In this document: one piece after another, positions 51,495-60,750 of the stretch
Layout: each line of letters starts with the position of its first letter
How positions within the stretch are numbered: the stretch's first letter is position 1
Assembly (NCBI RefSeq): GCF_003387355.1
Contig: NZ_QUNH01000002.1
Span: 289,606-353,605, forward strand
Length of the DNA stretch: 64,000 nucleotides
Origin: Winogradskyella sediminis
GTDB lineage: Bacteria > Bacteroidota > Bacteroidia > Flavobacteriales > Flavobacteriaceae
Direction: 5' to 3'
Program-made: the position numbers and the translations under genes
Notes under the pieces: generated by a model
What the model was told of the DNA's origin: nothing
What the model saw: only the letters and a program-made list of their open reading frames with translations
Databases searched by the model: none

Positions 51495-53302
51495 TAAATG
51501 GCTTTTTTAGGAGAGAGTACTTGTAAAATGTGAGCTATTGTAATTACAACAATACAACCAAATAAATTGAGCCATAAGTACGGCATCCAATCTAGCCACC
51601 ATCCGATAACTACTATAACTTGTGTAATTAATGCTCCGACAAAAACAGCATTTCCTTTAATATATTTAAAGAAGAAAGCCAATAGAAATATCCCCAAGAC
51701 ATTACCATAAAAGATAGAACCAATGATATTAACCAACTGGATTAGGTTCTCCGCTAAATCTGCAAAACAAGCAATAATAATGGCCACAATTCCCCAACCT
51801 AAAGTAAACCATTTGGTCATTTTCACCATATGATCATCTCCTTTATCTTCTTTTAAGTTTCTTCCATATAAATCAATAGACGTAATGGTTGCAAGCGCAT
51901 TAATTTCGGAAGCAGTAGAAGACATGGCAGCTGATAAAATAACAGCAAGTAACAAACCAATGAGTCCTGTAGGTAAATTGTTTAATATAAATCGAATAAA
52001 CATATAATCTCTATCATTAGTCTGCGTGTCTTTTGCGGCATCTTTATACAATGCTTTTAAGTCTGCAGATTTTGAAAGATAGGCTTCACTTTCGGGATTC
52101 GCTTTTAAGGCTTCGACTTCATTTTGTAAAGTATTATAAGTTGCTGTGTATTCAGCGTCAACGGCTTTTTTAATTAAAAACTTAGATTCTGCTCGGTAGG
52201 TTTTTTCAATACTATCAAGCTGAAATAATCTGTTTTTTAAACTGGCATCTTCACTTTTAGATAAAGCTAAACTCACGTTTTGTTTTTCATTAAATAATGT
52301 GGTTTGTTTATCTTGAAGTGCTCTATAGTCATCGCCATAGTCTGAAGCTAAAACAGTTTGCTCCGATTTGTCTATAAAGTTTAAAGGCGAAGGGTTAAAC
52401 TGATAAAACACAAATACCATAACACCTACAAGTAGAATAAAGAATTGCATTGGTACTTTTAGCATACCATTAAACAGAAGTCCCATTTGCATTTCTTTCA
52501 GTGATTTACCAGAAAGATAACGCTGCACTTGACTTTGATCTGTGCCGAAATAGGAGAGCATTAAGAATGTTCCACCAATAAGGCCTGTCCAAACAGTATA
52601 TCTATTTTCTAAATCGAATGAAAAATCTAAAACTTTCATTTTTCCTGTGGCACCAGCAATATCAATGGCATCTCTAAACGAAACTTCTTCAGGGATTAAA
52701 TTAATGATGATAAACAATGCCGCAATCATACCAGCGAAAATCACAAACATTTGCTGTTTTTGAGTAACGGTTACGGCTTTGGTTCCACCAGATACGGTAT
52801 AAATAATTACGAGTACACCAATTATAATGTTGAGTGTTACAATATTCCAACCTAAAACGACTGATAAAATAATAGCAGGTGCAAAAATGGTAATTCCGGC
52901 TGCTAAACCACGTTGAATTAAAAAGAGGATGGCTGTTAAACTTCGGGTTTTAAGATCGAAACGGTTCTCTAGAAACTCGTATGCGGTATAGACTTTAAGC
53001 CGATGGTAAATAGGAATAAATACCAGACAAATAACAACCATAGCAATCGGAAGTCCAAAATAAAATTGAACAAATCCCATGCCGTCAGCAAAAGCCTGAC
53101 CTGTGGTAGATAAGAAGGTTATGGCACTTGCTTGTGTAGCCATTACAGATAAGCCAATAGTCCACCATTGAGATGTATTACCACCTTTTATATAGTCTTG
53201 TGCATTTTTACGTCCTCTTGTTTTCCAAGTTCCGTAGCCCACAATGGTTGCTAACGTTACTATTAAAACTGTCCAATCAATCCAATCTAAAGTTTGCTGC
53301 AT
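51494..53302 (-). CDS. Sodium:solute symporter with a coiled-coil insertion
   Basis: The 602-residue SSS-family transporter has about 13-14 membrane segments and landmarks 'WWTIGLSVMATQASAITFLS', 'GGTKAVTVTQKQQMFVIFAG' and 'GTFLMLSYFGTDQSQVQRYL'. Between the membrane segments near residues 320-425 lies an unusual soluble, charged, helical insertion ('DKQTTLFNEKQNVSLALSKS', 'TYNTLQNEVEALKANPESEA') that looks coiled-coil. It is preceded by a 39-residue membrane protein and followed by an oxidoreductase. The substrate is probably a sugar or sugar acid, by context only. Confidence 0.92.
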   Translation of the reverse strand: MQQTLDWIDWTVLIVTLATIVGYGTWKTRGRKNAQDYIKGGNTSQWWTIGLSVMATQASAITFLSTTGQAFADGMGFVQFYFGLPIAMVVICLVFIPIYHRLKVYTAYEFLENRFDLKTRSLTAILFLIQRGLAAGITIFAPAIILSVVLGWNIVTLNIIIGVLVIIYTVSGGTKAVTVTQKQQMFVIFAGMIAALFIIINLIPEEVSFRDAIDIAGATGKMKVLDFSFDLENRYTVWTGLIGGTFLMLSYFGTDQSQVQRYLSGKSLKEMQMGLLFNGMLKVPMQFFILLVGVMVFVFYQFNPSPLNFIDKSEQTVLASDYGDDYRALQDKQTTLFNEKQNVSLALSKSEDASLKNRLFQLDSIEKTYRAESKFLIKKAVDAEYTATYNTLQNEVEALKANPESEAYLSKSADLKALYKDAAKDTQTNDRDYMFIRFILNNLPTGLIGLLLAVILSAAMSSTASEINALATITSIDLYGRNLKEDKGDDHMVKMTKWFTLGWGIVAIIIACFADLAENLIQLVNIIGSIFYGNVLGIFLLAFFFKYIKGNAVFVGALITQVIVVIGWWLDWMPYLWLNLFGCIVVITIAHILQVLSPKKAI

Positions 53303-53311
53303 TTTATTGTT

Positions 53312-53431
53312 TTAAGCGAATGAAGCTGTGATAAAGTAAAATATGATGATATAAAGCGCATTAGCAATTAATACCGCAGTGTACATTTTACTCCATTTTT
53401 GTTTCGGTTGTTGTTGGTTTGGCTTACTCAT
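53312..53431 (-). CDS. 39-residue single-span membrane protein before the symporter
   Basis: The frame from ATG 53431 to TAA 53312 encodes 'MSKPNQQQPKQKWSKMYTAV' followed by 'LIANALYIIIFYFITASFA'. It has a basic head and one clean transmembrane helix of about 20 residues. It is 9 nt before the symporter start and 41 nt after the PIG-L gene, in the same operon. Small subunits accompany some Na+:solute symporters, such as the DUF4212 type. I infer an analogous accessory role here. Confidence 0.75.
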   Translation of the reverse strand: MSKPNQQQPKQKWSKMYTAVLIANALYIIIFYFITASFA

Positions 53432-53472
53432 TAGTTAGTGGTTAGGTTTGTAAGGTGTTATATCTAAATTGG

Positions 53473-55992
53473 CTAGTTTTTTAATGACGCTTCGTCTTGT
53501 TTACCAGCAGAAAGCAGATTTGCAAAAAGTCTATAGGCACCAGGAACACCTGCCGGAAATTCTCTAAAGAAACTGAGGCCTGTGTAAATATAGTTTCCTT
53601 TACCGTATTTTGCAACAAGCAGTGCTCCTTCTTTTGAGTTTTCACCTTTATCATTTGATGCCAACAATGGTGTAAATTCTTTGGACCAATTATCTGGAAA
53701 ATATAAGCCGCGTTCTTGAACCCAACCTTCAAAATCGTTTTGGTCTATTTTATTTGGATAATTCAGAATCTGATGATTGGGCTCTAAGATGCGAATTTCA
53801 GCATTTTCATCGGTAACACGGTCCCTAGAAATATGCAAGTCGTATGGAGCTAAATTATTGACTTTAATACCTCTATTGGTATTGTATTGAATGATTAAGT
53901 TACCACCTTCTTTTACATACTCTAACAAAAAACGTTGTTTAAATACAAGATCTTCTAGAATATTATAAGCTCTAATACCTACTACAATAGCATCGAAGTC
54001 GTCAAGGTTTTCTGGTGAAATTTGTTCGGGTGCAATAACGGTAACGTCGTAACCAATTTGTCTTAAACTTTCAGGAACCACATCTCCGGCACCTTCAATA
54101 TAGCCAATATTATTACCTTGTTTTTTGATGTCTAAACGTACCACTTTACTTTTACTTGGCATTAATACGGTTTGGTATGGAATATGAGCGTAATCAATTT
54201 CTATAATCTCGTCGGTGTATACTTCGCCATCAATGTTTACCATTGGTGTTATTAAGCCTTCGCTTTGGTTATTTGGAGGAATTACTGTAAAAATTACTTT
54301 TTGAATATCTCCTTTATTAGTAATTGCAATACGTTGCTTTTTAGGATATACTTGCCAATCATTAGGATATGCCATTTCTACATAACCCTCAATATGATTT
54401 TTACCTGCTTTTACAGTTACTTCGATGTCTTTTTGCTGGTTGTTTTCAAAGATATAAACGTCATCACTTAAACGAGCGGAAGCCACAGGAATAATTTCAA
54501 AAGGACGATATAATTCACCTTTATCTGGCTTAGAATAGCGGTAAACGACAGGCTTAGTAATAGTTAAAGGAGTACCTTCAATTAATAGATTAAAATCTAC
54601 GGAAACGGCTCTCGGAGTTTCCGGTAAACCAATTAAATTTTGATCGGTTACACTGTACATTCCTAAGGTGCTTTGCTTATTTAGCCAATACGGTGTTGTG
54701 TAGTTACTATTACTCGGAATGGTGATACTTTCTTCAAAATTTAGTTTTTGATTAGATACTAAAGACATATTCTTAGTGACTCCGGTGTGTAATGCGGAAA
54801 GTGTGTAGGACACTAAATTAATATTTGTAGTACTTCGGTTTACCACTTCCATTTCTAAATTAACAACAGCATTGGGTGCTGCATTAGGTGTATTTGCAGA
54901 AGCTTCGAGATATAAGCCTGTGCAAGCTTCGATAATAGTTTTTAGCTCTTTGGTTTTAATGGCTTTCCAGTGCTCATCTTCTATAGATTGAAGTAGTTTG
55001 TAGGCTTCTAATAGTTGAGGTAGATGTGAGGCAGGATTCTTAAAATTGAAATCAGTTTCTACAGATTTTAAAATAGTTCCAATGGCTTTTCCGCCAGCGA
55101 CACGGTTCCATGACGTATCGATACCTTCAAAAATATTGTCACTATCATTTAGTGCTTCACCTTTTAAAAATTCAATGTATTCTTGTTGAGAACCACGTTG
55201 TAGTAAACGACCAAATCCTTGACACAAATGCTGACTGCTAGCTAAGGCAGCCACTTCGTTATTAGACATGCCTTTAGAAGGGTAGTAGACTCCAACATCA
55301 AATGAGAGCATATTGCTTTTGTCTAATTTATTAAACGCTTCTTGACTTCCATATCTCCACCAAGAGGTGTTGTAAAATAAACGCTTGGGTTGCCAAGTTG
55401 CTGTGTATTCAAGTTGTGTTGGGTAGGCATCGTTATTATCTGCCAGATCAAACGCTTCCATGCTTAACATTGCTGAAGCGGTGTGATGACCATGGGTTTT
55501 TCCTGCTCGTCTGTGGTCGAATCGATTAATAATAACATCGGGTTTAAATGTTCTAATAGTCCAAACAACATCTGCTAAAACTTCATCTTTGTCCCAAATT
55601 TCTAAGGTTTCATCCGGATGTTTTGAATAGCCAAAATCATTGGCTCTAGAAAAGCGTTGTTCGCCACCATCTACACGTCTTGCAGCTAATAATTCTTGTG
55701 TTCTTATAACACCTAAAAGTTCTCTAATTTCTGGACCAATAAGGTTTTGACCTCCATCTCCACGAGTTAAAGATAAGTAAGCCGTACGTGCCTTAACTTC
55801 GTTAGACATATACGAAATTAAACGCGTGTTTTCATCATCAGGATGTGCGGCTATATAAAGTACCGATCCCAAAACGTTTAGTTTTTGAACAGCTTCGTAA
55901 ATTTCTGAAGAATTGTAGGTTTTTGGTTGTTGCGCTTTTAATGAAACGATAGAGCTTAAAAAAAGCACTAGACAGAGTCTAAGTTGAAACAT
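53473..55992 (-). CDS. PIG-L family deacetylase, secreted, with extended C-terminal domains
   Basis: The 839-residue protein has a signal peptide ('IVSLKAQQ', about 1-21). An N-terminal PIG-L/LmbE domain carries zinc-site 'AAHPDDENTRLISYM', 'RVDGGEQRFSRANDFGYSKH' and 'THGHHTASAML'. The central part is beta-rich. A C-terminal domain with 'YDVTVIAPEQISPENLDDFD' and 'AIVVGIRAYNILEDL' resembles ThuA/GATase1-like folds. PIG-L enzymes remove N-acetyl groups from GlcNAc-type sugars. Operon context (symporter, oxidoreductase) supports import and use of an amino sugar. This is inference. Confidence 0.9.
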   Translation of the reverse strand: MFQLRLCLVLFLSSIVSLKAQQPKTYNSSEIYEAVQKLNVLGSVLYIAAHPDDENTRLISYMSNEVKARTAYLSLTRGDGGQNLIGPEIRELLGVIRTQELLAARRVDGGEQRFSRANDFGYSKHPDETLEIWDKDEVLADVVWTIRTFKPDVIINRFDHRRAGKTHGHHTASAMLSMEAFDLADNNDAYPTQLEYTATWQPKRLFYNTSWWRYGSQEAFNKLDKSNMLSFDVGVYYPSKGMSNNEVAALASSQHLCQGFGRLLQRGSQQEYIEFLKGEALNDSDNIFEGIDTSWNRVAGGKAIGTILKSVETDFNFKNPASHLPQLLEAYKLLQSIEDEHWKAIKTKELKTIIEACTGLYLEASANTPNAAPNAVVNLEMEVVNRSTTNINLVSYTLSALHTGVTKNMSLVSNQKLNFEESITIPSNSNYTTPYWLNKQSTLGMYSVTDQNLIGLPETPRAVSVDFNLLIEGTPLTITKPVVYRYSKPDKGELYRPFEIIPVASARLSDDVYIFENNQQKDIEVTVKAGKNHIEGYVEMAYPNDWQVYPKKQRIAITNKGDIQKVIFTVIPPNNQSEGLITPMVNIDGEVYTDEIIEIDYAHIPYQTVLMPSKSKVVRLDIKKQGNNIGYIEGAGDVVPESLRQIGYDVTVIAPEQISPENLDDFDAIVVGIRAYNILEDLVFKQRFLLEYVKEGGNLIIQYNTNRGIKVNNLAPYDLHISRDRVTDENAEIRILEPNHQILNYPNKIDQNDFEGWVQERGLYFPDNWSKEFTPLLASNDKGENSKEGALLVAKYGKGNYIYTGLSFFREFPAGVPGAYRLFANLLSAGKQDEASLKN

Positions 55993-56174
55993 GAGTTGAC
56001 TAGTTAGATGTGTTTCAAATATAGAAAAGATAGTAAGCTCTATACTTTCTTTTAGATTTTTTTAACGATTTAAATACCTGAAATTTTTAGGTGATTTGTT
56101 GTCTTTTATAGCATAGAAATTCCTTTTAGAAATTGAAGCACCTTTTTCTCTATGACTATTTTATTAAATTAAAG

Positions 56175-57254
56175 TTACAACCATTTTTTTCGCTTAAAAT
56201 ACACCAACATTAGTATGAACATTACAAACATAACACCAAGAAGAATGAAGTAACTGTATTTGTAATGGAGTTCTGGCATGTGGTCAAAATTCATTCCGTA
56301 GATACCTGCCAGAAAAGTTAATGGAATAAATATGGTTGAAATTATTGTGAGTACTTTCATCACTTCATTCATTTTGTTGCTAATGGTTGTCATATACATA
56401 TCCATTAAACTCCATATCATTTCGCGATAGATGTCTATATTTTCTGAAACCTGAATTAGATGGTCATAGATATCTCTATAGTACGTTAACGTTCGTTCGT
56501 AAATTAAAGGGTGTTCTCCTTTTTCTACACGATTTATAATTTCGCGAAGCGGAAATATAGCACGTCGTACTTTTAAAATTTCACGTTTTAATTGTTGTAC
56601 TTCAATATTAATATTGTCTTTGGCTTGGCCTTGAAATAAGTCTGTTTCTAAATCTTCAATTTTATTACCAAGCGTTTCAATGATACTAAAATAGTGGTCT
56701 ACAACAGCATCGATTAAAGCATATAGTAAATAATCTGATTTTAAACCTCTAATGCGTCCATTACCATGTCTTATTCGTTCTCTAACGGTATCAAATACAT
56801 CACCTTCAGATTCCTGAAATGACAGTACATAATTTGGTCCTAAGACCAAACTAACTTGTTCTATAACCACATTTTCATCCTTATCATAGTACAACATTTT
56901 AAGGACGATAAATAGGTAATCATCATATTCGTCTATTTTAGGACGTTGTGTAGTGTTTACTATATCTTCTAAAACAAGTGGATGTAAATTGTACTGTTTT
57001 CCAATGGACTCTATCTCTTCGAGAGCATTTAATCCATCAATATTTATCCAAGTTACAGAATTAGTTTCTTTATATGACTTAGCGTCTTGGATATTGGTAA
57101 GTGTATTTTCAGTTAGTGCTTCTTTTGTGTAATCAAAAGACTCAATGAGTAGTTTTTTTTCCGCTTTTTTTCCAGTGTACACTAAAGTACCAGGTGCTTT
57201 CCCTATGTGTTTTTTGTAGTTATGTGTGCGTTTTTTTTCGGTTTTCTTCCTCAT
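56175..57254 (-). CDS. corA: CorA-type magnesium/cobalt transporter
   Basis: The 359-residue channel has a large N-terminal cytoplasmic domain and two C-terminal membrane helices. The signature 'FLAGIYGMNFDHMPEL' (GMN) lies at the end of TM1, and TM2 is 'YFILLGVMFVMFILMLVYFK'. The N-terminal 30 residues are strongly basic. It forms a pentamer that imports Mg2+ and sometimes Co2+. It lies 5 nt after the MscS-type gene on the same strand. Confidence 0.95.
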   Translation of the reverse strand: MRKKTEKKRTHNYKKHIGKAPGTLVYTGKKAEKKLLIESFDYTKEALTENTLTNIQDAKSYKETNSVTWINIDGLNALEEIESIGKQYNLHPLVLEDIVNTTQRPKIDEYDDYLFIVLKMLYYDKDENVVIEQVSLVLGPNYVLSFQESEGDVFDTVRERIRHGNGRIRGLKSDYLLYALIDAVVDHYFSIIETLGNKIEDLETDLFQGQAKDNINIEVQQLKREILKVRRAIFPLREIINRVEKGEHPLIYERTLTYYRDIYDHLIQVSENIDIYREMIWSLMDMYMTTISNKMNEVMKVLTIISTIFIPLTFLAGIYGMNFDHMPELHYKYSYFILLGVMFVMFILMLVYFKRKKWL

Positions 57255-57259
57255 AAATT

Positions 57260-57814
57260 TTAAATACTACTGTCGTCTAAAGCGTCTTTCTGTATTAAAG
57301 TTACGGCTTTTTGTAGAATTAGATTATTAGGGTAAGTGATTAAGTTACCATAATCATCTTTAATATGAATTTGAAAAGCTCTGATATCTTCTATAATTCC
57401 TATAATCGGGTCGTCTTTATCATGAATCTTTATTTTATCACCGACCTTATAAGGAAACGAGAAAAACATAATAACACCAGATGTAATATTGCTCAAAATA
57501 GACCAAATTGCAAAAAGACCAATACCCAACACAGCAAATATTGAAGAAAAAACAAGGGTAACGTCTCGGGTTTCTGCACCGAGAATAAAAGCTTCTATTA
57601 AGATGGCTAATAAAACCAATGTTACAGTAACGTAACGACCAATTAAGCCTGCTCTAGCTTCAGTAGTGCCACTTTTTGTTCCTATTTTTTTGACCGTAAT
57701 AACAATGATCTTTCTTATAATAAAAAGCGTAATTAATAGTGCAAGCGTATATATAATTTGGTCCTGATAGGTGTTGATAAGTAATTTCATGTAAGGTGTA
57801 TTTGGCGATGCCAT
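57260..57814 (-). CDS. Small-conductance mechanosensitive channel family protein
   Basis: The 184-residue protein has three membrane segments (about 12-30, 50-70, 82-112) and the MscS-type pore helix and beta domain: 'NITSGVIMFFSFPYKVGDKI' and 'IIGIIEDIRAFQIHIKDDYG', then 'NLITYPNNLILQKAVTLI'. It lacks the usual C-terminal vestibule, so it is a truncated MscS core. It is predicted to open under membrane tension and release solutes. It lies directly upstream of corA in one transcript. Confidence 0.9.
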   Translation of the reverse strand: MASPNTPYMKLLINTYQDQIIYTLALLITLFIIRKIIVITVKKIGTKSGTTEARAGLIGRYVTVTLVLLAILIEAFILGAETRDVTLVFSSIFAVLGIGLFAIWSILSNITSGVIMFFSFPYKVGDKIKIHDKDDPIIGIIEDIRAFQIHIKDDYGNLITYPNNLILQKAVTLIQKDALDDSSI

Positions 57815-57842
57815 TAATTTTAAAGTACAAAATAAGTGGAGC

Positions 57843-58781
57843 CTATTGTAGCTTTAAGGTATCTCTAAGTTTCTCATCAGCATTAGTTTTTTTGTTCCAA
57901 TAATCAGATTTTAAAGTTTCTAATTTAGTTGCTTTGGTTGTTAACGTTTCGGATTTAGAACTGGTTGTGTTCACGGTAGTTTCTTCCCAGCCTTCAATAT
58001 TAAAAGGAAACTTAGGATTGAATTGTATGGTTAATGTTCTATTTAACTCCGGAAATGATATCGTATAGCGATCAGCTTTTAGTGAAGCTATAGCTTCTTG
58101 AGGTTGTAATACATTGTGGTGAAGACGTGTGGATTCTAAAGACGGAATCACAGATATTTGTCCAACTGGAAGACTTTTTGGATCAATCCTTAACTTGGTC
58201 CATAATTCATTTTCTGTCCAAGTTTTTTCAAGATTAAAGTTTTGGTCAGCCTCTCCTTGAAAATAGGAATGCGATTGTATTTTGAATACTTCCCGATTGT
58301 TTAATTGCGTATACACGTGGCCACACCATTCTTGGATTGATGCCGAAATTTTAATAGCATGCTGATTGTTAGCGACAGGGTAAAATGTACTTTGCATTAT
58401 GGAATACGGATAAATACCGGTATTAAAATTTTTAGTAGCGTTGAGTTTTAAAACAGGAATATTATTTTTACTATAGTTGTCGGCTTTTACCTGTTGTTCT
58501 GGTAAAAAATCTTCCGTAACAAAAACTAATACAGCTGTCCCTTTTCTTATTTCACCGTAACGTGCCTGCTCTAATTTATACGATGTAATTTCGGCTTCAC
58601 CGTTATACCAATACTCTTTAAAATCTGAACTCAATGGTGTTTTTGGAGGTAATTCATCGGTTTTAGATGTTATATGTGTTTCTGGTGCTGTTGCCGTAAT
58701 AGTATGTTCTTTGCAAGAAGTAATAATTATCAGCAATATGGCTATTGCATAATGGGGTTTAAGTAGTGTAATTCTTTTCAT
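57843..58781 (-). CDS. Lipoprotein of unknown function (not Maf)
   Basis: The 312-residue protein has a lipobox 'IITSC' with Cys23. The domain shows 'EYWYNGEAEITSYKLEQARY', 'GEIRKGTAVLVFVTEDFLPE', 'QEWCGHVYTQLNNREVFKIQ' and 'LTIQFNPKFPFNIEGWEET'. Members of this family next to maf are often named 'septum formation inhibitor Maf', but there is no Maf motif here, so that name is a copying error. It is probably a periplasmic-facing or outer-membrane lipoprotein. Function unknown. Confidence 0.82.
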   Translation of the reverse strand: MKRITLLKPHYAIAILLIIITSCKEHTITATAPETHITSKTDELPPKTPLSSDFKEYWYNGEAEITSYKLEQARYGEIRKGTAVLVFVTEDFLPEQQVKADNYSKNNIPVLKLNATKNFNTGIYPYSIMQSTFYPVANNQHAIKISASIQEWCGHVYTQLNNREVFKIQSHSYFQGEADQNFNLEKTWTENELWTKLRIDPKSLPVGQISVIPSLESTRLHHNVLQPQEAIASLKADRYTISFPELNRTLTIQFNPKFPFNIEGWEETTVNTTSSKSETLTTKATKLETLKSDYWNKKTNADEKLRDTLKLQ

Positions 58782-58865
58782 AACGCTTAGGTCTGTTTTA
58801 GTGCCTGTAGCTTACTAAAATGAAGTACAGAATAGTTAATCGTAGTTTACACTAAAGATAAGGTT

Positions 58866-59459
58866 CTAATTACGGTCCGCAATGCTATTTAACGTTTTGT
58901 AAAGTAAATGTGTAGGTAAGCCCACTACATTATTATACGAGCCTTCAATACTTGTGATTCCAATGGCTCCAATCCATTCTTGTATACCATATGCACCTGC
59001 TTTATCTAAAGGTTGATAAGTGCTTATGTAATGATTAATTTCTGCATCGGTAAGGGCTTTAAATGTAACTTTAGTGATAGTATTAACAACATCTTGCATA
59101 GACTTATGTGTAAAACAGATAGAGGTTACTACTTGGTGTGTTTTGTTGCTTAGTGATTTTATCATAAGGAAAGCCTCAGCTTCATCTTTAGGTTTGCCAA
59201 GCGCTTTACCCTCTAGCCATACAATAGTATCGCTCGTAATTAAAATGTCGTTAGTCTGAAGAGTTTCTAAAAAGGGTTCAGATTTTAGTTTTGATAAAAA
59301 ATCTGTGATTTCTTCTTTTTTTAAATTTTCAGGATAAATTTCTTCAATAGGTTTTAGTCTAATTTCAAAATTGAGATCCATGGCTTTTAAAAATGCCTGA
59401 CGACGCGGTGATGCTGAAGCCAAAATAATATTAAAGTCCTTAATTTTATCGTTTAACAT
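58866..59459 (-). CDS. maf: Maf-family nucleotide pyrophosphatase
   Basis: The 197-residue protein has the Maf signature 'NIILASASPRRQAFLKAMDL', 'ILITSDTIVWLEGKALGKPK' (metal and substrate loop) and 'YQPLDKAGAYGIQEWIGAIG'. The enzyme hydrolyses non-canonical nucleoside triphosphates such as dTTP/UTP or modified nucleotides to monophosphates. It lies 2 nt before the prenyltransferase gene in the transcript order. Confidence 0.95.
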   Translation of the reverse strand: MLNDKIKDFNIILASASPRRQAFLKAMDLNFEIRLKPIEEIYPENLKKEEITDFLSKLKSEPFLETLQTNDILITSDTIVWLEGKALGKPKDEAEAFLMIKSLSNKTHQVVTSICFTHKSMQDVVNTITKVTFKALTDAEINHYISTYQPLDKAGAYGIQEWIGAIGITSIEGSYNNVVGLPTHLLYKTLNSIADRN

Positions 59460-59460
59460 T

Positions 59461-60390
59461 TTACTTTAGAATAATAAATTTATAGAGCATTAAAGATAGA
59501 ATACCTGCAAGCATTACCCATTTTAAAATTAGACTGATGTGTTTATAATCAGTCTTGTTTTTGGCGCTAAAGATTTTTATACTTACATAAATTAATGGTG
59601 CGACCACTAAAACCAAGAAATAACCGACAACAATTTGCTGTTTAAACAAATAGGTGATCACATAATACACAATTGAAAATATAGGAACTAACGAAAGTAT
59701 AAATAGAATTTTAGAGCTGCGTTCTCTTCCCAAAACAATAGGTAAAGTTTGGATACCTGCTTTATAATCCCCATCTATATCTTCAAAGTCCTTTACGATT
59801 TCTCTAATTAAATTAATCATAAAAGCAAAAAAAGCATAGTCTCTTATAATGTTTAGAAATGTCGTTTGAACAGCTTTATTATGTACATTCATCACCGGAA
59901 TTAACTCAAATACGCCAACTAATAAGATGCTTAAACTTACTACTATTGATACAATGACGTTGCCGACAACGGCAATTTGTTTTAAGTACGAAGCGTACAA
60001 ATAGAGTAGTGCAGAGGTTATAAAGAAGACAACGAAAAAAGTGGGTTTTCCTATGCCATTAGATAAATAAAAGCCTAAGCCAACACCTATAATATTGAGA
60101 ACAACGAATAAGGTTGTCGCGTTTTTTTCTGAGATATGTTTGTTAATAATGAGCTGCTTCGGTTTATTGATTTTATCAGTTTCAATATCGTAGATGTCAT
60201 TAATTATATAACCACCAGCTGCGATGCAAACAGTCGCTAATACTAGTAGAAAAAAATTAAAGTCACTTAAGGTAATAAGGACACCATGACTTTCTTGAAA
60301 AGGCAATAACAAACCATACTTTATTACATATTGCATTAAAGCAATTATAAGTAGATTTTTCCAACGGATTAAATTAAAAAAGTAATTCAT
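59461..60390 (-). CDS. UbiA-family prenyltransferase
   Basis: The protein from ATG 60390 is 309 residues and begins 'MNYFFNLIRWKNLLIIALMQ'. The longer frame to 60435 would run into the neighbouring gene. About nine membrane segments surround the two Asp-rich motifs 'NDIYDIETDKINKP' and 'DFEDIDGDYKAGIQTLPI', which bind prenyl diphosphate with Mg2+. Flavobacterial proteins in this position are commonly assigned as geranylgeranylglycerol-phosphate geranylgeranyltransferase-like. The acceptor cannot be read from sequence. Confidence 0.88.
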   Translation of the reverse strand: MNYFFNLIRWKNLLIIALMQYVIKYGLLLPFQESHGVLITLSDFNFFLLVLATVCIAAGGYIINDIYDIETDKINKPKQLIINKHISEKNATTLFVVLNIIGVGLGFYLSNGIGKPTFFVVFFITSALLYLYASYLKQIAVVGNVIVSIVVSLSILLVGVFELIPVMNVHNKAVQTTFLNIIRDYAFFAFMINLIREIVKDFEDIDGDYKAGIQTLPIVLGRERSSKILFILSLVPIFSIVYYVITYLFKQQIVVGYFLVLVVAPLIYVSIKIFSAKNKTDYKHISLILKWVMLAGILSLMLYKFIILK

Positions 60391-60397
60391 TAATATT

Positions 60398-60709
60398 TTA
60401 GTGAGATAATCTTTTAGTAATGAGGTAATAGGCAATTAAAGCAATAATCAAAAATACAATAACGCTAATAATGGCTGTTTTTCTAAATAGTTTAAGCTCT
60501 TGCTGTCTTATTTTGTTTTTAATTTTCTGTTTGTCTTCTGTAGTTAAGTCTTTATGCAAAAAATGCATTTTGTAGTGAAGATGTGCTTCAAGGTCTAGTT
60601 TTTCCTTGTATTTAGAAAAAGGAATCGCTGATTTTTGGTTAAAAGTCGATTGACTATTACCAAAACCAATGTAACCAAATCCTGTACTGTGCCTTCTTCC
60701 TCCAGACAT
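60398..60709 (-). CDS. 103-residue protein with C-terminal membrane segment
   Basis: The protein has a Gly/Ser-rich start 'MSGGRRHSTGFGYIGFGNSQ', a charged helix 'HFLHKDLTTEDKQKIKNKIR', then one transmembrane helix 'TAIISVIVFLIIALIAYYLI'. It is tail-anchored. It lies between the KdsC-like and prenyltransferase genes in the conserved order maf-ubiA-X-kdsC. Function unknown. Confidence 0.75.
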   Translation of the reverse strand: MSGGRRHSTGFGYIGFGNSQSTFNQKSAIPFSKYKEKLDLEAHLHYKMHFLHKDLTTEDKQKIKNKIRQQELKLFRKTAIISVIVFLIIALIAYYLITKRLSH

Positions 60710-60750
60710 TATGTTAAAATTAAACGATGTGAGTTGTAACGAGGTACAAT

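Noticed and set aside
57843..58781. Septum formation inhibitor Maf name for the lipoprotein
   Set aside because: No Maf motifs; the true Maf gene is the next one at 58866.
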